64,000 bases of DNA from Cinclus cinclus (taxonomy: Eukaryota > Chordata > Aves > Passeriformes > Cinclidae). Below the pieces are notes generated by a model that saw only the letters and a program-made list of their open reading frames with translations, had not been told where the DNA came from and did not search any database. Position 1 is the first letter of the stretch, and every line of letters starts with the position of its first letter. Below are positions 42,515-57,632 of the stretch, piece by piece. The DNA lies in the NCBI RefSeq assembly GCF_963662255.1, contig NC_085046.1, positions 18,698,809 to 18,762,808 on the forward strand, in the 5' to 3' direction. Both the position numbers and the translations under genes were made by a program.

Positions 42515-44767
42515 CACTTTCTTATAAATATCTCCATCCTAAACATTGTGAGATGAGAGGGTTGATTAACAGACTTGTTCTATATAATATAGAAAATCTC
42601 TGAGAGCATGAAAAAGTAAGTTTCTGGAGTGCTTTAGGCATCCTTCTACTCCTGTACTATCTTGAAATACTTATTTAAATACTTGACAACTGCTCACAGA
42701 ACTAGTTCTAGAAGTCATAAGATGATATAAACTAACAGATAAACGAACAAGGTGGTTCTCTGGAGTAATTTTCCTGCATGGCTGCTTGTAGATAACATCT
42801 CGTTTTGTGAAGTCACCTCAACTGGTGGTGATAGGGAACCTAAGAAAAAGTCAAGTGTGGGGAAAATATAACAAAAGATTCAGTTGTAAAGATTTGGCAT
42901 CTGACAAAGGGACAAGCTAGGAACTGAGATGCTTTTTCTTCATTTGAAACATATCTATGTACTCACAAGATACAGTATTTTAATATCTGGGCACTCCCTA
43001 AATACTAAATTAATTCATAGGATTAAACTAAAACTTTTTTTTTTTTGTAGGGGGCAGAGGGGGAGATTGGGGTGCAGACTCCTTCAATTGAATATCTATA
43101 TACCACTTTTCTCTTCTGGTAATTGATAGGGAGAGAGAAACACAGGTTTAGAACAAGAATCTGCCCACACATGTTTACAGGTCGTTTATAAATACGCAAA
43201 CTTTCAAACTATACAAGTCTGGCTGATTTTACTCTATTACTTATTTTAGGATAGCCAACTACCTAGTCAAAATATAGTCCCTGAAAGGCATTTTCACTAT
43301 TTCCTGCTTATTATTGTTTGCTTCTAAAATGTCATTCCCTTGATAAATAATCCCTTATGCTTATTTAGATATTTTTAATACATATTATTACACAGAAGTA
43401 TATTTCATATTATGTGCTGCTTATTATCCCTGTAGACATGTGCACACATATTTTAACACACTTGTGGGTAGGTCTATAACCTTGAAACCATTTCTCAAAA
43501 ATTTTTGAAGACACTACAAACAAAACCTTTGAATCCATATTAATACATTGTAACTAGCCCTAACAGTTCAGTAGTTATTCATCCCTTGCACAATCATCCT
43601 ACACTTGCACTTTCAGGCTTTCATCCCATTTACAGTATAAATGTCACCCTTATAACTAATAATGAGGCAGATACAATAGGAAAAGAAAGGACTTAATTGT
43701 GCTGGAACATTTAACTAAGTAAATCAGCTCCAAGTAATTAGTAACCACAAAACGTATCTCGAAGTGTTTGCCGGATGCAGCTCTACTATAGACAAAAATG
43801 GAAAGCAGGAGGTGGATGATAGCTGGGAAGCAGGCAGGCCTTGCATGAAGATCATTCTAATGAGAACTCCAGTCATGCATTGGAACAACTTGAAAAGGAA
43901 CACAAAGTCATTTCAAATCATCCCAGAGATTCAAAAGATGAAGCCACCATCGACCATGGACATTTTATCATTGCAACTATGACTTAAAAAGAGCAGCAAA
44001 TGTAAAATTAACTTATTCTGGAATGGAATTCTGCAGAAAATTGGCTTATGTTATCTGTGACCTAATTTTCTGACAATGCTAAATGCTCATGTTTGATTCG
44101 TTTAGTCAAGGAAGAATTTTTTCAGACCTGTAATTTCCTGAACCACTTAATCTCTCCTTTGTGGGAAGCATTGGTAGAGCTCTTTTCCAAAACTCTCCAC
44201 AAGCACTATACCTAGAAGCATAATATGCTCCTAAATACTGGAATGAAGACAAATAGGGAAAAGTGCTCAGCATTTTTTAAGTTTAATATGTACATACAAA
44301 CTTAGCTAAAACTAAGGCTGAACTAATATTAAAACATAAAACCACTTGTAAACCAAGAAGAGTATACCTCTAGTTCTCACAGTGTACAAATTTACATTCA
44401 CACAAACAGGGAACAAAAAATTATAACTACTTAAGCATGAAAGGACAGTCCCACTTGATGTAGGACCCTGAATTGATTTAAAAATGCATTTTATGCCTGA
44501 ATTTACCCATTCCAAAATATGCTTGTCTGTTGTGTGCTAACATATCAAGTTTACAAAGAAAATTTAATGTACAAGGTTACAACTCTCTGCACATCAGACT
44601 TCCGTAATTTCCTTTTTTATACTCTTAGTTGTGCACAAACTCAGTATCACTTAGAAAGTTTTCTGACAATGTTTGCCAGGAGAGTGACAAAATATAGTTT
44701 CAAGGCAGCACAGGCAATGAGACCTGTGAAGTGTGTCTAAAGAGCTGGTACGATATGGGATATGCAG

Positions 44768-44782
44768 ACAACAACAACAACA
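44768..44782. repeat. ACA trinucleotide run
   Basis: About five ACA/AAC units, 75 bases left of the LTR-like block. Confidence 0.85.
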
Positions 44783-44855
44783 GAATGATCTAGGTTGATA
44801 ACCATCTTCTAAGCTGCCTGATGACTAACTTGTAAGATAAACCCTTGTCTCTCTC

Positions 44856-45700
44856 TGTGGTGGGTTGACTTTTGCCATCTGCCCCATGTCCACCCATCTG
44901 CTCTCTCACAGTCCTTCCTCAACAGGATACAGGAACTAAATAAAATGAAAAATTGTGTGTGTCCAGACATAAACAGGGAGAACATTTGCCAATTGCTATC
45001 ATGGGCAAGAAAGAACTGATTTGGGAAAAGTTAATTTAATTTGCTGCCAGATAAAATAGGTTTGCATTGTGTGAAAGACAGATTAAAACACCTTCTCTCC
45101 ACCCCTCCCTTTTTCCCAGGCTTAGTTTGTGTCACTCCTTTATTCCCATCTTTTCTACCTCCTCCTTCCCACTGAGCAGTGCAGGGGGATGGGGAATGTG
45201 ACTTGTGGTTAGTTCATAACACTTCATCTATGTCAGTCCCTTTTCATCTCATTATTTTCCTAACCCACCACAGATCTTTTCCATGGTCTGCAGTCCTTTA
45301 GGATAAACCTGCTCCATTGTGAGAACTCCACAGCCCATGGTTCCTCCAGGACACTTCCACCTCTCCAAAGGCTGCAGCGTGGATATCTGGATTCAGTGCA
45401 GCTCTTCCATGGTCTGCGAAGAAATACCTGCTCTCCTTTACAGCCTTTGGTGCCTGGACTACCTCCTCCCTCTTTTCTCTCCTTGGTGTTCACAGTGGCT
45501 TTTCCCATTCTTTTTGCCTCACTTCTGACACTGAAGTGCAACACTTTTCACCCTTTCTTAAACAAGCTCTCCTAGAGGTGCCACCAGAGTGGTTCATGGG
45601 CTCAGCTGTCCCCTGTAGTGGCCCTGTCTTTGTCTGGGAAGAGCCATCCCCCCACCTCCTTCCATAGAGGCAGTCACCCTACTACATAAACATTATCACA
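44856..45700 (+). mobile_element. Endogenous retrovirus LTR-like block (solo, non-coding)
   Basis: The block opens TGTGGTGGGTTGAC and continues through attgctatcatgggcaag, taaaacaccttctctccacc and tgcagggggatggggaatgt into C- and T-rich degenerate repeats containing ttccatggtctgc twice (about 45290 and 45405) and tgctcc-type words. This arrangement matches a long LTR family that I remember from songbird endogenous retroviruses. No gag, pol or env coding sequence is next to it, so it is best read as an old solo LTR. The right boundary is uncertain (about 45690-45720) and I see no clear target-site duplication. The family name is not certain. Frames inside it (45260-45544 minus, 45319-45528 plus) are not genes. 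Confidence 0.72.
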
Positions 45701-46779
45701 ACTCCTAAGGCAACCTGAAACTTAACCTAGTATCTGGATTGTTTTATATACGTCATATTTTATTTGTATATCAACTATCTTACCTAATATGCAAAAATAA
45801 CATTATTTACCTGAATTACTGGAATTTCTTGCTACTTGTTAATAGTTTTAATTTTTTTTTTTTTTTTAGTTTAGTGATTTTCTAGTAGAAGACAGGTGGA
45901 AAGTTGCAGTTGAAACAGCGCTTAATGTACTGTAATGAGGTCTTACCCTCAGTAATTGTTAGCGCTTGCCCAGGTCAGGTTATTCACACTTTATAATATC
46001 TTTTGTCTTCTAAAATGGAAAAAATGCTCTGGCAAAAAGAAAATGAGAGAGAAGAAGAACCATTGTCTGCTGGTGCTAAATAGCAGCAGTGAAATAAGTT
46101 GATATGAAATTATACCTTCAAATAGCCATGCCATGGATATCATAAAGAGCACAAAAATTTATAATTGAATGACCCAGAGCTGCAAGATTTCTCTTTCGCT
46201 GAAAGTCCAGAGGGATGTAGGTTTTATTGCAATTGTTTGATTAATGCTGCTTGGAGTTTTGACTTGCATTTTATTTCCAGGATGTTCCTTATTTTACATC
46301 TCAGTGTTTCTGACATACCACATTTTCCTTTTCTTCTCTTCAGCAGTAACAGTAAAAACCTGACAAATCTATTCTTGTTTCTGGAAATAAACTGCACAAG
46401 AGACCTTTGCATCCAATGGAAAGATGGGAAGATACTGGGAAATAAAACAGGAGTAGTGTTGCTCTTGTATTTATTTGGTGAGCTGAAAAGTATTGCATAG
46501 GCATATGAAGCATAGCCCACAACATTTTGCACTGTATCTTTTTCAACTCTGCTGAAATGTGCTTTCCCTGTGCTTTTCCTGATATTTCTCCACCAACTAT
46601 TTCTTTATGAAGCAAATTCAAGAATATGTTATGCTTTTAAGCCCCTAAAATACATTGGAATGCTGAATTCAAGAAACAGATAATGCAATTTACTTTCATG
46701 CCTTGTCCTATATAGCCATATTAAATTTTCTTTGATATTTCAGTGAAGTAAGCTTTAAGTAATGTCATTTATCCCCAGA

Positions 46780-46930
46780 TGGCTAATTTATTGTTATGTC
46801 AGTAGAAGACTGTTATCATCACTATAATTGCATGAAGATTACTGTGTAATTAAACAAAAGGATAACAGCAACTCCAGATCCCTCAGACAATCCATGAAAG
46901 TTAAATACCTTAATGAGCTTTCAATATCAG
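46780..46930. promoter_or_regulatory. Possible conserved non-coding element
   Basis: Homeodomain-like cores (ATAATTGCATG, GTAATTAAAC, CTTAATGAG) and GATA-like words (TTATCA, GGATAAC) occur together within 150 bases of non-repetitive sequence. It is suggestive only. Confidence 0.22.
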
Positions 46931-49900
46931 TGTAAAATGAACCAATCTCTCATGCTATTTTATGATTTTTTTTTTTCTGGCCTTCTGGGAAAAATGAATT
47001 AGAGAGAGATTATACATATTTTTTTTTAACTTTGCTTTTGCTTGACTAGATTGAATGTCTTACCCATTTCTTCTTCTGGCCTGAAAAGTGGGCTATATGA
47101 AAGCTAAACCCCAGAAGGCATGAGCATAACTATTTTGCTTAATTGCATAACCTCACAAGGGTTTCTTGTGAGTCTGTACATGAGGGTAAAAAGAAAAGCT
47201 ACCCACAATTCTACTCTTCTCTGTACTTCTGTGTTATCTTATGTAGATATTTAAAGGCCAGAAAATTAGTTTTTCACCATTATTTTCCCTGCTGCTTTGT
47301 TAACACTTAAAGCAAGCATTATCTGGAAAATTTGGGAACGTGCAATGTATGACATTGAGTAAATGTCAGTAAGTTTTCCAGCTTGCTGTAGTTTCCCTGC
47401 TATTCACTCTTTTTGTGAAAAGTATGTGATCCAGTGGAATATGATCCATTCTGATTCCTATCCTAGTTAGCTCAAGGAAGGAATTTAGGGGATAGTGTAT
47501 CATGAAACTCTTCCAGTAGATGATTTTCTTCTGATATGCAACAAGACATGCCCGTTAGATACCACTAGGTAGAAGATGGGAGCAAGAGGACTTTAAAGTA
47601 AAGACAATGATGGAATGCAAAGAACTTGCAAATATAATTGTAACTGAATTATCTGCTCACATACTTTTAATGATTCTCAACTTCAGGAGAAAGAAATCAC
47701 ATTGTTATTTAGAATCTAATGACTTATATCTGTTCCCCTCTGATCATACTTCCTTAGAGAAAATTCTTGGAAAGAGGCATGAAATTCTTTATCTGCTGGG
47801 TGAGACACCACCATGTGATAGCTCCCAAGTGCCTCTCAGCTTCAGCCAAAGACCAACAGAGTTCCTAGACAGACTGGAACCAGAGAAAAGAGATTGACTG
47901 GAGGATTATCTCACTTGGGATGAATATTTTAGCAGCTGTGTCATTGTAGCAACTTTGGCTCTGCTGAATCCTTGGAAGAGGCTTGAACAGAGCTGCTAGA
48001 GGAAAATCAAATTTTGCAATCTCTTTCTTGTACTTTGCAGTCTATTTCTGGTGTTTACTGGTTGGGTAAAACTTCTTCATGCATGAACAGCTCTTGTCAC
48101 CAATAAAAAGTTTGGATGGTACTGGATGATTTTTGGATTGGTCTTTTAATGTTTGTAAACATTTAATATACTTGTTTGGGGTTCATTTTTGAATCAAACT
48201 CTTGTAATATGAAAACAGACTTTTTCAAACTTTTGCTGCTGTTTTTCTCCTCCTATATTCGCCACAGAGTCTAAAAAAAAAAAGTGTCATAAGATTTTCT
48301 GCTTGCTCTGTTTATTCTCCTCTTTGTTCCAGCTAACTTTCAAAGTTATTTCTGACCTGATAAATCACAGGAAACTTGAATCACATGAAACACAGGAATT
48401 AAAAAAAATAAAAGACTTTCAGGTTATGATAAAATCATTATTCTCCAATGTTTCAAAAAATTCAGTAAGGAAAAGAAAAATAGAGTTTAGAAAAAAATGC
48501 TGAATGCCATCAAACTGGGTTGTCATTCATTCTATAGAAGTTTGAAGTAACAAGGTTGCAGAAGACAAAAATAATATTTTTCAAATTTTTTAAAACCCAC
48601 TTAAAATTCATGCATAACAGAAATGGTCTGGGTTTTTACTGCAAGAAACCTATATTCTTTGAAATATTACTTTGGGGTTTTTATATAGAGACAAATTCCA
48701 CACCCATTGTATAATACTATTGCATTGCTTCTATTAATCCTTCATAAACTACTTAAGCTAATCCTATGTCTGTAATATTCACATTCATGTAAAACAACTG
48801 CACAAAGCATGTCAGGGAAGACTGCAGAGGCTAACATGCAACATTAGAGAATTTTCAGACGCCACTAAATTACATTTCACATATATACATTAAAAAAATA
48901 ACACTGAAATAGCATATAATGAATATGGTTTTTATTCTATCAGGAATTTTTCAGAAGGGAATTTAGCCCTGTGTTCCTCTGCAGTCAACATCCTACCACT
49001 ATGTGCTGTCCTTGTTCTCCCACCACATTTCTTTTGTGTTGGACACACAGAGGTGAGGCAGAGTGGGTTTGCCTCAAGCAGAACTATTCAGCAGTGGATG
49101 TACAGCTCAGAACAGTGAGATAGAAGCTGCCACTTGGGCTTCAGGGGAGGCAAACTATGCTTTTGTGTTCTGAAAGAGGTTCGTGTTCATATGCCTTGCT
49201 CAATAAAGGTTATGTCAGTATAAGCATATTATGCTGTTCTCCTGTTCAAGTCTTCATCCCTCCTGAGGGTACTCTAATGCAGCTCCTGTAAGGGAAAAGC
49301 AGCTAGCTCTGTCCCTTTCTGCCACTTCAGCCTGATGCCCAGGACTGGATACACCACTCAGCAAATTTCACCACCAATTTATTTCTCATCTTAGTGAAAC
49401 TAATGGCAGACAATACTTTGAATGAGGAACCTCTACCCTGGGTCAAAAGTAAATAAACCCCAAACCAAACCTTTTTGTTTAAGATCAGTTTGCTGGTCTA
49501 CCTTGGTGCAGGGGACAGATGTTGTGCAGGCAGTGAAGGTGGCAGGCTGGTGTGGTGAGGAGCAGACAGCAAGCAATGACTGCAATAGTCAACCAGATTT
49601 GTAGCAGACACACTGTATCCTGAAGCTGAGAGGATTTTGCCCATTCCTTGCCATTTTTCCCCTCCTTTGTCCACTTGTTACCTTGCAATCATTTTGGGCT
49701 ATGTTCTTCAGTTGTGGAGCTAATTATGACATCTGTCCTAGAGCAACATGAGCAGAAGTAAGCAGAGAAAAGGCAAACATCTAAGCGGGGAAAAACTAGA
49801 ATATATTATCCTCAGTGTTTAGAATTGAGAATTAAATCACATTAGCTTTGGTATCATCAGTAATTCCCTTGTGTTTCCTCTCTTTTGCTACATTAGTTTA

Positions 49901-52900
49901 CACTAAAACAAATTACCTTACATGAAAGCAAGTGATCTGTAATTTAAAGCACGAAAAACCCCTTCTGCAAATAGGTATGGAAATGGACCAATTTCCCTTC
50001 CATAAAGAGAAATATTACCTGTATAAAGTGTTCCTTTATGGTCTTTCAGTTTTTGTAAAATTTCAGTACTAAAGACCTTCACGGCTTTTACCTTCATGGT
50101 CATACAAAACTTTTTAATACATGAAGGGGAATGGAAGACCAAAATGTCTTTCTCAGTGCAGTTAATACAGGAACATATTCACCCAGATACAAAAAGATGA
50201 AGATTTCTCTCTAAGCAAGTAACTTAACAAAAGTTCTACAATGATATCAGCAAAATCTGCACTGTCAAACTGGGTAATTACACTCTCATTTCAAATTAAT
50301 TCTTTTAATTAAAGAAAAAGCTTTCCCATATCTTCCTATTAGAACAGGACCTGTGCTGTATAATAGTTCCAAGTCCAAAGTTTTATTATCTGACCAAAAA
50401 GAATAAATGACAAAAAAAAAATATTCAATGCTAGTTTGAATTAAATGATTACAAATTTCTGTCATGGGAAGTCTACTGGATTCAACTTTGAATAAAAAGA
50501 CTGAAATAAAAGTAATATGTTTATGGTTCCTGTTTTAAAATAGTGTTTTGGTTTTTTTTTTGTCTGAAGAAGCACTCTAAAGGGAAATGATTTCACTTAT
50601 GGACATAAAAAATTAGGAAAAATCTTTTGGACCATTCCAAGATATTTTTAAAATGTGTGTGCCTCTTTAAGAAAAAACAGTGGTGAGCCTGTATTGGAGT
50701 TGCGCATGCAGAGGTTTAGGAGCACAAGGGAATTGATCCTTCCATCTGAAGATCTCAGACCTGTGATAAACCATCTTCTCCATATACTCAGAGTGAGGAA
50801 ATAGGTCATGGCTAGGCTGTGGTGGCATGTAGCTGTGCTGCTCACAGTTCAGCTTCTCAGAGGCCTAAAGAGCCATCAGGAGGCAGCTGATTTGTGTGCA
50901 ATCTCTGCAAAGCCCTTTACTAAATATAGCTCTGCTTAGTCTCATGGCTGGTTCTACCAGGTTGAGGTGTATTCATCAGTGGAATGCTGTACATGCTGTG
51001 GTGGATTGCCTGGGAACTTTACTGTACAACAACATCAGCCCTGCCAGGCGGGTGCTGTATAGCACTGGGCAGCACGTACCAACAGAAACATCAAACTGAG
51101 TTTATATTTCTGGGCCTCAGTAAAAATACATGTGAAAACACATGGTTCATGTCTTTTAGACATTTGCAAAAGATTGGGAGTATCATCTTTCACAAATTCA
51201 GTATGCATTGGTACATGATCTGAAAAAACTTCTAAATGATTGTGATTGAAAATATTTTGTGTAAGTATTTTGACTGTCACATGATGAACTAAAATATGAC
51301 TATTGGAGGAAGAGGCATAAGAGCTAAACAGAAAATGCTTTTAGACTAAACTAGAACAAAAAATAATTTCTAAAAAGTGGAGGACTTAAGTTGCAATGTT
51401 GTTCGACATTATGGAAGATATATGATACAATGCACACTTCACTCTGATGATAAATGTTGGTCATTTAATCCTATGGTAAATTACAAGCAGCAATAGGATA
51501 TCCGTGGTAAATGCCATACAATTGCAGTGTACATAAACAGTGATCCCTGCCTTCCAAGTCAAAGTGCAGGTTACAACATAATTATGTTTAGACTTAGTAA
51601 AAGTAATCATCAGATGTGGCTGGATTGTATTTACCAAGAAAAGCCATTTAGGATCTGCCCAAAGAGCACACGTTAATTCCTTTCAACATTAGGAGCTGGT
51701 AAAGCATAACTGTAGCCCCATGACTCATCACCCACCCAAAAGATACAAGTTATATCAGGAAAGCTAGAAGTCTTGTCTTAATGTAGAAAACCTTAGACAG
51801 ACATTAGCTGTAATGAGGATAAGTCTGTTTCATCATGCTTTGGTGGAAAATGTCTGTCTGCAGTTTAAGACACAATAGGCTGCTCTTCACATCAGATGAC
51901 AGCTACAGAAGAGTGGTGACAGTTATTTCCATGAGCATTTTAACCAATTCCTTTTGAATGAATAACAAAATGGAGAGTATGGATTAAACCACCCAGATGC
52001 AAGTAGAAAATATTGCCTCCCATGAAATCCCAGGAAAAAAATATAGTCATGTTCACATTCTATTATTTTTTTAAGAAATAAAGTTCCTGAAAGATTAAAT
52101 TCAGGAAGCATGCGCAGGCAGGTGCAGAAACAAAACTGCTTTCAGCTACCACCTGCACTCATAGTTGTTTTCATTGTTTCAGGTCATGAATGGCAGCAGA
52201 GGGAAAATGGAGAACCTATGATTTTTTTTTATTTCATTCAGTTTGAACAAAATAATGCAGGTTCTATTTATTTCCCTTGAGAGAGTGTAGACATATGGCT
52301 TGTCATCCTTCTGTCTGCTGTCATGGCTCCATTAGGGGACTGATTATTACTTTTACTCTTGCACAAACTTTATACCCCAGAAGCTGCTGCTTTCACAAGT
52401 TGCCATCAGTATGGCAACTCACATCCCATTTTTGAGGAACATAATTACTTGTTCTGAGTACACTATTTCATTAGGTAAGGTGCATACACGTCTTAATAGA
52501 GGGAAAAATATTTTTTCACCACAGGATCTGATGACCTTTGTCAAGAAATTAAGAAAAAGGCATCAGGAAAAGATTTTCGGAATATACACTTTGGGACACT
52601 AAGACAATAAAGAAATTTTTCAAAGGTTAACATCAGTACTACTTATGCTTTGACAATCTGCTCACAAAACTGTGGATCTGTCCTCTCTGATTTGGGGACT
52701 CAGTTGCAATGGCCAGTTCTCAATGATGATTACAATGTTTTAAAATTCACCATGGAAAGGAAAACACATAAAAACATTCATAATCTGTTCTGACCAGAAA
52801 TATGTTTTGTAAATTTAAGCAAGGAAGAACCAGCTTTTCACTGTCTGTTCCTAATTGTGCTGTGAATATATGAAAGGCAAGTCATCACTAGCAGTAACCA

Positions 52901-55900
52901 AGATTTTTTTTACTGAGCCCAAGTAAAGGTCTCCTGAAAGTTTGATTCATCTGGAAATGTAAAGAAGGGATAAGTAGTACAAAGGAGAGTGCAATCCTCT
53001 TAGTCACACAAACATTTTATGAGACATTTCAGAAATCCAGGAACCTGGTAAGGGGCCAGACCCAGCTTCATCTGTACACTGCTGACATAGGTCAATCACT
53101 ACAACAGTGAGCAGTGAAGCTGTAGTGATTCCTGACACTGTTAGAGCACAGATTCCTGAGCTCAGTGGCTGCTGGTGAGGAAGGCAAGACACAAATGACC
53201 AGGAGCAGCAGAGTGACTTTGTTGATATTAACAGACCTGCTATTGTGCATCCTGACTTCTTTGTATGTTATCAGACAGAGTGGGTTTTTGAAAAATAGCC
53301 TTGCAACTTCCTACATCAAGCAAAGCAACAGAAGGAAAATTCTGAGTATTATATACACTGGAATACAATGTGATAGAATAGTATTTTTTTATTGACAGAG
53401 TAGATAATGGTTGGGACATGTCTGATCAACAGGACTGACACATTGAGAAAGCCATGAAATCAAAGCCACTATGATCACCCCCACGTCTATTACTCAGTGA
53501 TAATACTGGACTAGAGAGCTGAGGGATATCCTCTCCTGAGCTGCACTCGTTCTTGTTGCCTCTTTTGGTACTAAGCTATCTGGAGCAGAGGAGGTCAGTT
53601 TCCAATTGGTCACATCAGCTCTTGTCTTCTGTCACCTAAAGCACTGCATAAGATGCAAGCTCAACAAGGAATTTAAAGATCATATTTCTTTCCTTAATTT
53701 CTCTATTCACTATCCACCCTCCTCTATTTGGAGATGAACTTTAACTACAACTTCTTACTCTTCACACAAACTCAGTCATACAGAATAGACAGCATCTCAA
53801 TAACATCTCTGCTGAGGATTTCTGCCAATGTGACTGACGGCGACTTACATTGATTTCATCGGTGTGGGCTCAACTAAATAATTTAAGATGTCAACTAAGA
53901 CCAGCAAAGGTCCTAGCATAAGAAAACTTGGTACAGGTGTACCACAGGATGAGCATAATTATGTACATGCATGTTGTCACTGGTGCTTTTCCTTCTGCAG
54001 CAGGTGAAAGTGGAAAGGTAAAAGCGGAAAGGGGACTGCTCTGGTAGTGCCCAAACCTAAGCAGCGGTCACTAGAGAACCATGTCTGGTTGCCTTCTCTG
54101 AAGTTCTTCATTAAAAGTTTGGCTGGTATCAGAAGGGAAAACTTTTCCCTTCCTACCCTACTTTTTTGGGGAAAACTCTTGCAATCTCCATGACAGAATA
54201 AGACTGTCTTCCCTTTGTATACAATACAGAGGGCTGGCACCAAAATAAAACCCAGCATGTGTTTATGGCCTTAAAAATGGTTGTCACCAATCTTCATGCC
54301 AGTCTTTTAGCCTCCCAGACTAGACTCACACTTTCCCACTGAAATTCAACTTTCAGATCTTTATCTTGTTTAATAAACCTATCAAGGTGAAGTAAACTCA
54401 TATCTTAATACAATGTCACATACAACCAAAGGGGTCCCCAGCCATTTTACCTGCTTTCACATACCACCTGCCAAGGAACAGAAAATTAACCTAGCAATAA
54501 TAGAAGAAAAAAGTTTCATCACCCTACTTCACTGAACTGCAGTTCATTGAAGGCTTATGTCAAGTTGAAGTCTTAATGAATTCCCAGCCTTACACAACTT
54601 GTTATGATCAATGTCACTTTGAAAATCTCTTGAGCTTTCAGTTTCTACTTAAGACTCTCATTGGGCTAGCCTAGTCTCTCTCAGCCTTCTGAAATTTTTG
54701 GCATAAATTACATCTAACAATTTTTTTACTGCTGAAAGTATAAAGTAATAGCAAATTGATAGATTTCACCTCTTTTTCATCAGTTCTAGGAAGATGACCT
54801 AATCACCTCTTCCTGAACTGAAATCATATGCCTACATGTCTGAAAAACCTTTTCAAAAATGACTGAAATAGGCTTCTGAAAACAGGAGAGAAATAGATTT
54901 TCCTCTCATTTACAAGTACACAGAATCAGTGATGAGGCATGAGAAGGAAATCACATGGTATGAAAATTCTGAGCTTGAATGTCTAACATTCAAGGTCATT
55001 CAAGATCAGTGTGTTCAACATTCATATTCAGCTTCATAATAAGCCATTAGAAAGAAATTAAAATATTATTATAAAAAGATACTTAAAACCACTCAACCAG
55101 AAATGCTTCTCTATTGCAGAAAACATTGGTTCTTAAGAAACCATAACTCCACACTTTCTTTCAGCTTTTGAATACTCCTTAAACCTTACCAGGTTGAACA
55201 CAATGGCTTATAAAATTTGATTTAAATGAAAGCCAAGCCATTTCTCAATAGAAAAAGGCAGACATGTATCTTTAATTCTTATTACTTAACATAAACTACA
55301 GAAAGAGTAGAAGGACCAAGTGACATTAAAAATACTAATGAAGTAAGACTGATGAATTCACAAGACGGAATCACAAATAGAGAATTAAAGTATTCAATTT
55401 ATGTTAAATATAAAAACTAAATTTTAATGTAAATTTTAAAACACTCAGGAAAATAGTTTTTCATAAAATACACGCACATTATTTACAGTGAAAGCCATAC
55501 AAAATCCGTTCATTTTATGATAGTATGTAATGCTTCAGTTATTCCACAAAAGCTGGAAACACAAACAAATGAAAAACCCTAAATGGCTGAATATTCTACC
55601 AGTTGAAGGGATGGGTTTTCTCATTTAGGAAATTATAAAAGTATCTAAGGGTCTGCAGCTGCAAAGGCTCGAAGGACCCTACCTATTGAGTTCAGTCAAT
55701 ATTCAAGGAGCTCACAGTGGACAAAAAGGCTAGTGGTTTTGACAGGAAGTCTTGTTTTCCACTAATTTTTTCTAACAAAGTAATACCTGTCACTATCTCC
55801 TACCAATATTATCACGGCACTGAAGTAGAATCTCAGTTACCATTCAGCTGTACATGGAATCGGAGCTGAAACTTCTACACACTGGAGTTACTACCTTAAA

Positions 55901-57632
55901 GGATGGTGTAGATATCTGGGAACATCAAGTCAGGATGGATCTTCAGCCCTAATGAGACATTCATACACAGTTCTCTTGGCAGTAAAGTATGTCTTGCAGC
56001 ACAAGTGGCTGGATGCCATGGACAGTGTTTCCCATTTTGCTGAGCAGAGTCACAGAAAAATAGAATCCAGCCATGCCTAGGGACCTTTCTGCCTCAGGTT
56101 GCTTCCAGACCTTCCATCCAGCCTCAAGAGAAAATTGTATTTACACCTCTGGCAAAAGGAAATCATACGTTCACTTAAGCACAAGGGAGGAAATCTTTGC
56201 ATGCTTGGCACTGGCTGCTCTCTCAGCATGTTTCCAGATTGCAGAGGGGGAAGGGACTGGCTCTGAGGAGGGAATCCTATTGTAGAGGCTAACAGGCTTT
56301 CATCCAAGAAGGCTAAGTTAGGTGCTCTGAATTACCTTTTTCATTTCATTGACTACATAAGTAAATATATGCCTTAATTGAAAATGAGTTCCATCTCTCT
56401 TGCCCTGTTTCCTGTTCCATCTTTCCTTCTACTTTTAGAAAGAGGAAACATTTCATTGCACAAAGGCTATTGCTTCTGTAAAAATCACAATAACAAAAAT
56501 AATCTTCTGTCCAGTACATTTATTTAAGCATTTGTAATGCTCAGATCATATAGCTACCTTTTAGGTAGAAAAGATATTTTGCAAAAACTTATTTTAAAAT
56601 CATATTATTGCTAGCTAGACAACAACTCCATAATGCCACTGATATGTTTCTTATTTCTTAGCATTTATTGAAATGAGCAAGCAGAGAATATATTTAAAAG
56701 AATCAATACAGAAAATCTGGTAAAAGTGGCAGGAGGCTATTTTGGGCAGAAGGATGGTGCTACCTCTCTTTCTAGAACAAAAATGACAGTTTTAAATTTT
56801 TTTTTTCCTTATTTCATTTTTTTTTACAGATGGCATTAATCATTCTGTATGTAGGTTTTACAGGTTTGTAAGTTTACTTCTACTACCATCACTTTGTTTT
56901 CTTCTTCTGGCTCTCCTTTGTTAATTTTTTAAAAACAAGGGTGATTTCTGTGTAGATCAAGATGCTGGAAGAGAGTAAAGAGTGGTATACCATTTCTACT
57001 AAAACAGCACTTATTTGGACATTTTCTTGTAGGTACAATATATCTCACTTCCAAAGTAGAGATGTGCAGTCAAACACATTTCTGTAGTGACAATTTAATT
57101 TCAGCTACACTTAAGCCTTTATTTGGGAATGTGTCATTGGCATGGTTTTGCACATTTAATTTTCTTATAAGATGTGCACGCTGTATCCTTTCACTTAATC
57201 TGCAAATTAGTAAACTGGGAAAACTCATACACTGTAGAATAAGTACCAGTATCAGCTAGTAAGAGCTCTTGGGTGAAGTCCAAATTGAACTGCTGTGTGA
57301 CAATTTTATTTTTTATAAGTGCAGAGGACAAAATGTAACTACTACATAACATGAATCATCCAAACTCAGGAACAACTTAAGACCTGATGGATGTGATCTT
57401 AGGAAAAGCATCTGTCTTGACAGAATACACATAAATCCTACTTCTGATATTGCTGAGCTTACAGTGAGTTACTAATGTGAAACATAATTCCCAAGTTTCA
57501 CATGAAAGAAAGTTCTAATGGAAGCTATTTTAATCAGTAAAAAAAAAGTGGATATAATTCGAGCACAGTTTTTCCAGGCCTCCTAACAACAATTAAACAT
57601 GAAAGAAGAAAATCCACCTCTCCTCATTCACG

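Noticed and set aside
45260..45544. Open frames on both strands in the LTR-like block
   Set aside because: They lie in non-coding LTR-like repeats and resemble no retroviral protein.
45940..46010. Donor-like site (GTAAGA on the minus strand) examined as the missing upstream PLXDC2 exon
   Set aside because: The residues upstream do not match PLXDC2 in any frame and stops interrupt it.
46165..46621. Overlapping open frames of 93 to 111 codons on both strands
   Set aside because: Frames on both strands with no recognisable product are a sign of chance openness.
55140..55200. Donor-like GTAAGG on the minus strand examined as a PLXDC2 exon
   Set aside because: All three frames upstream meet stops or do not resemble the protein.
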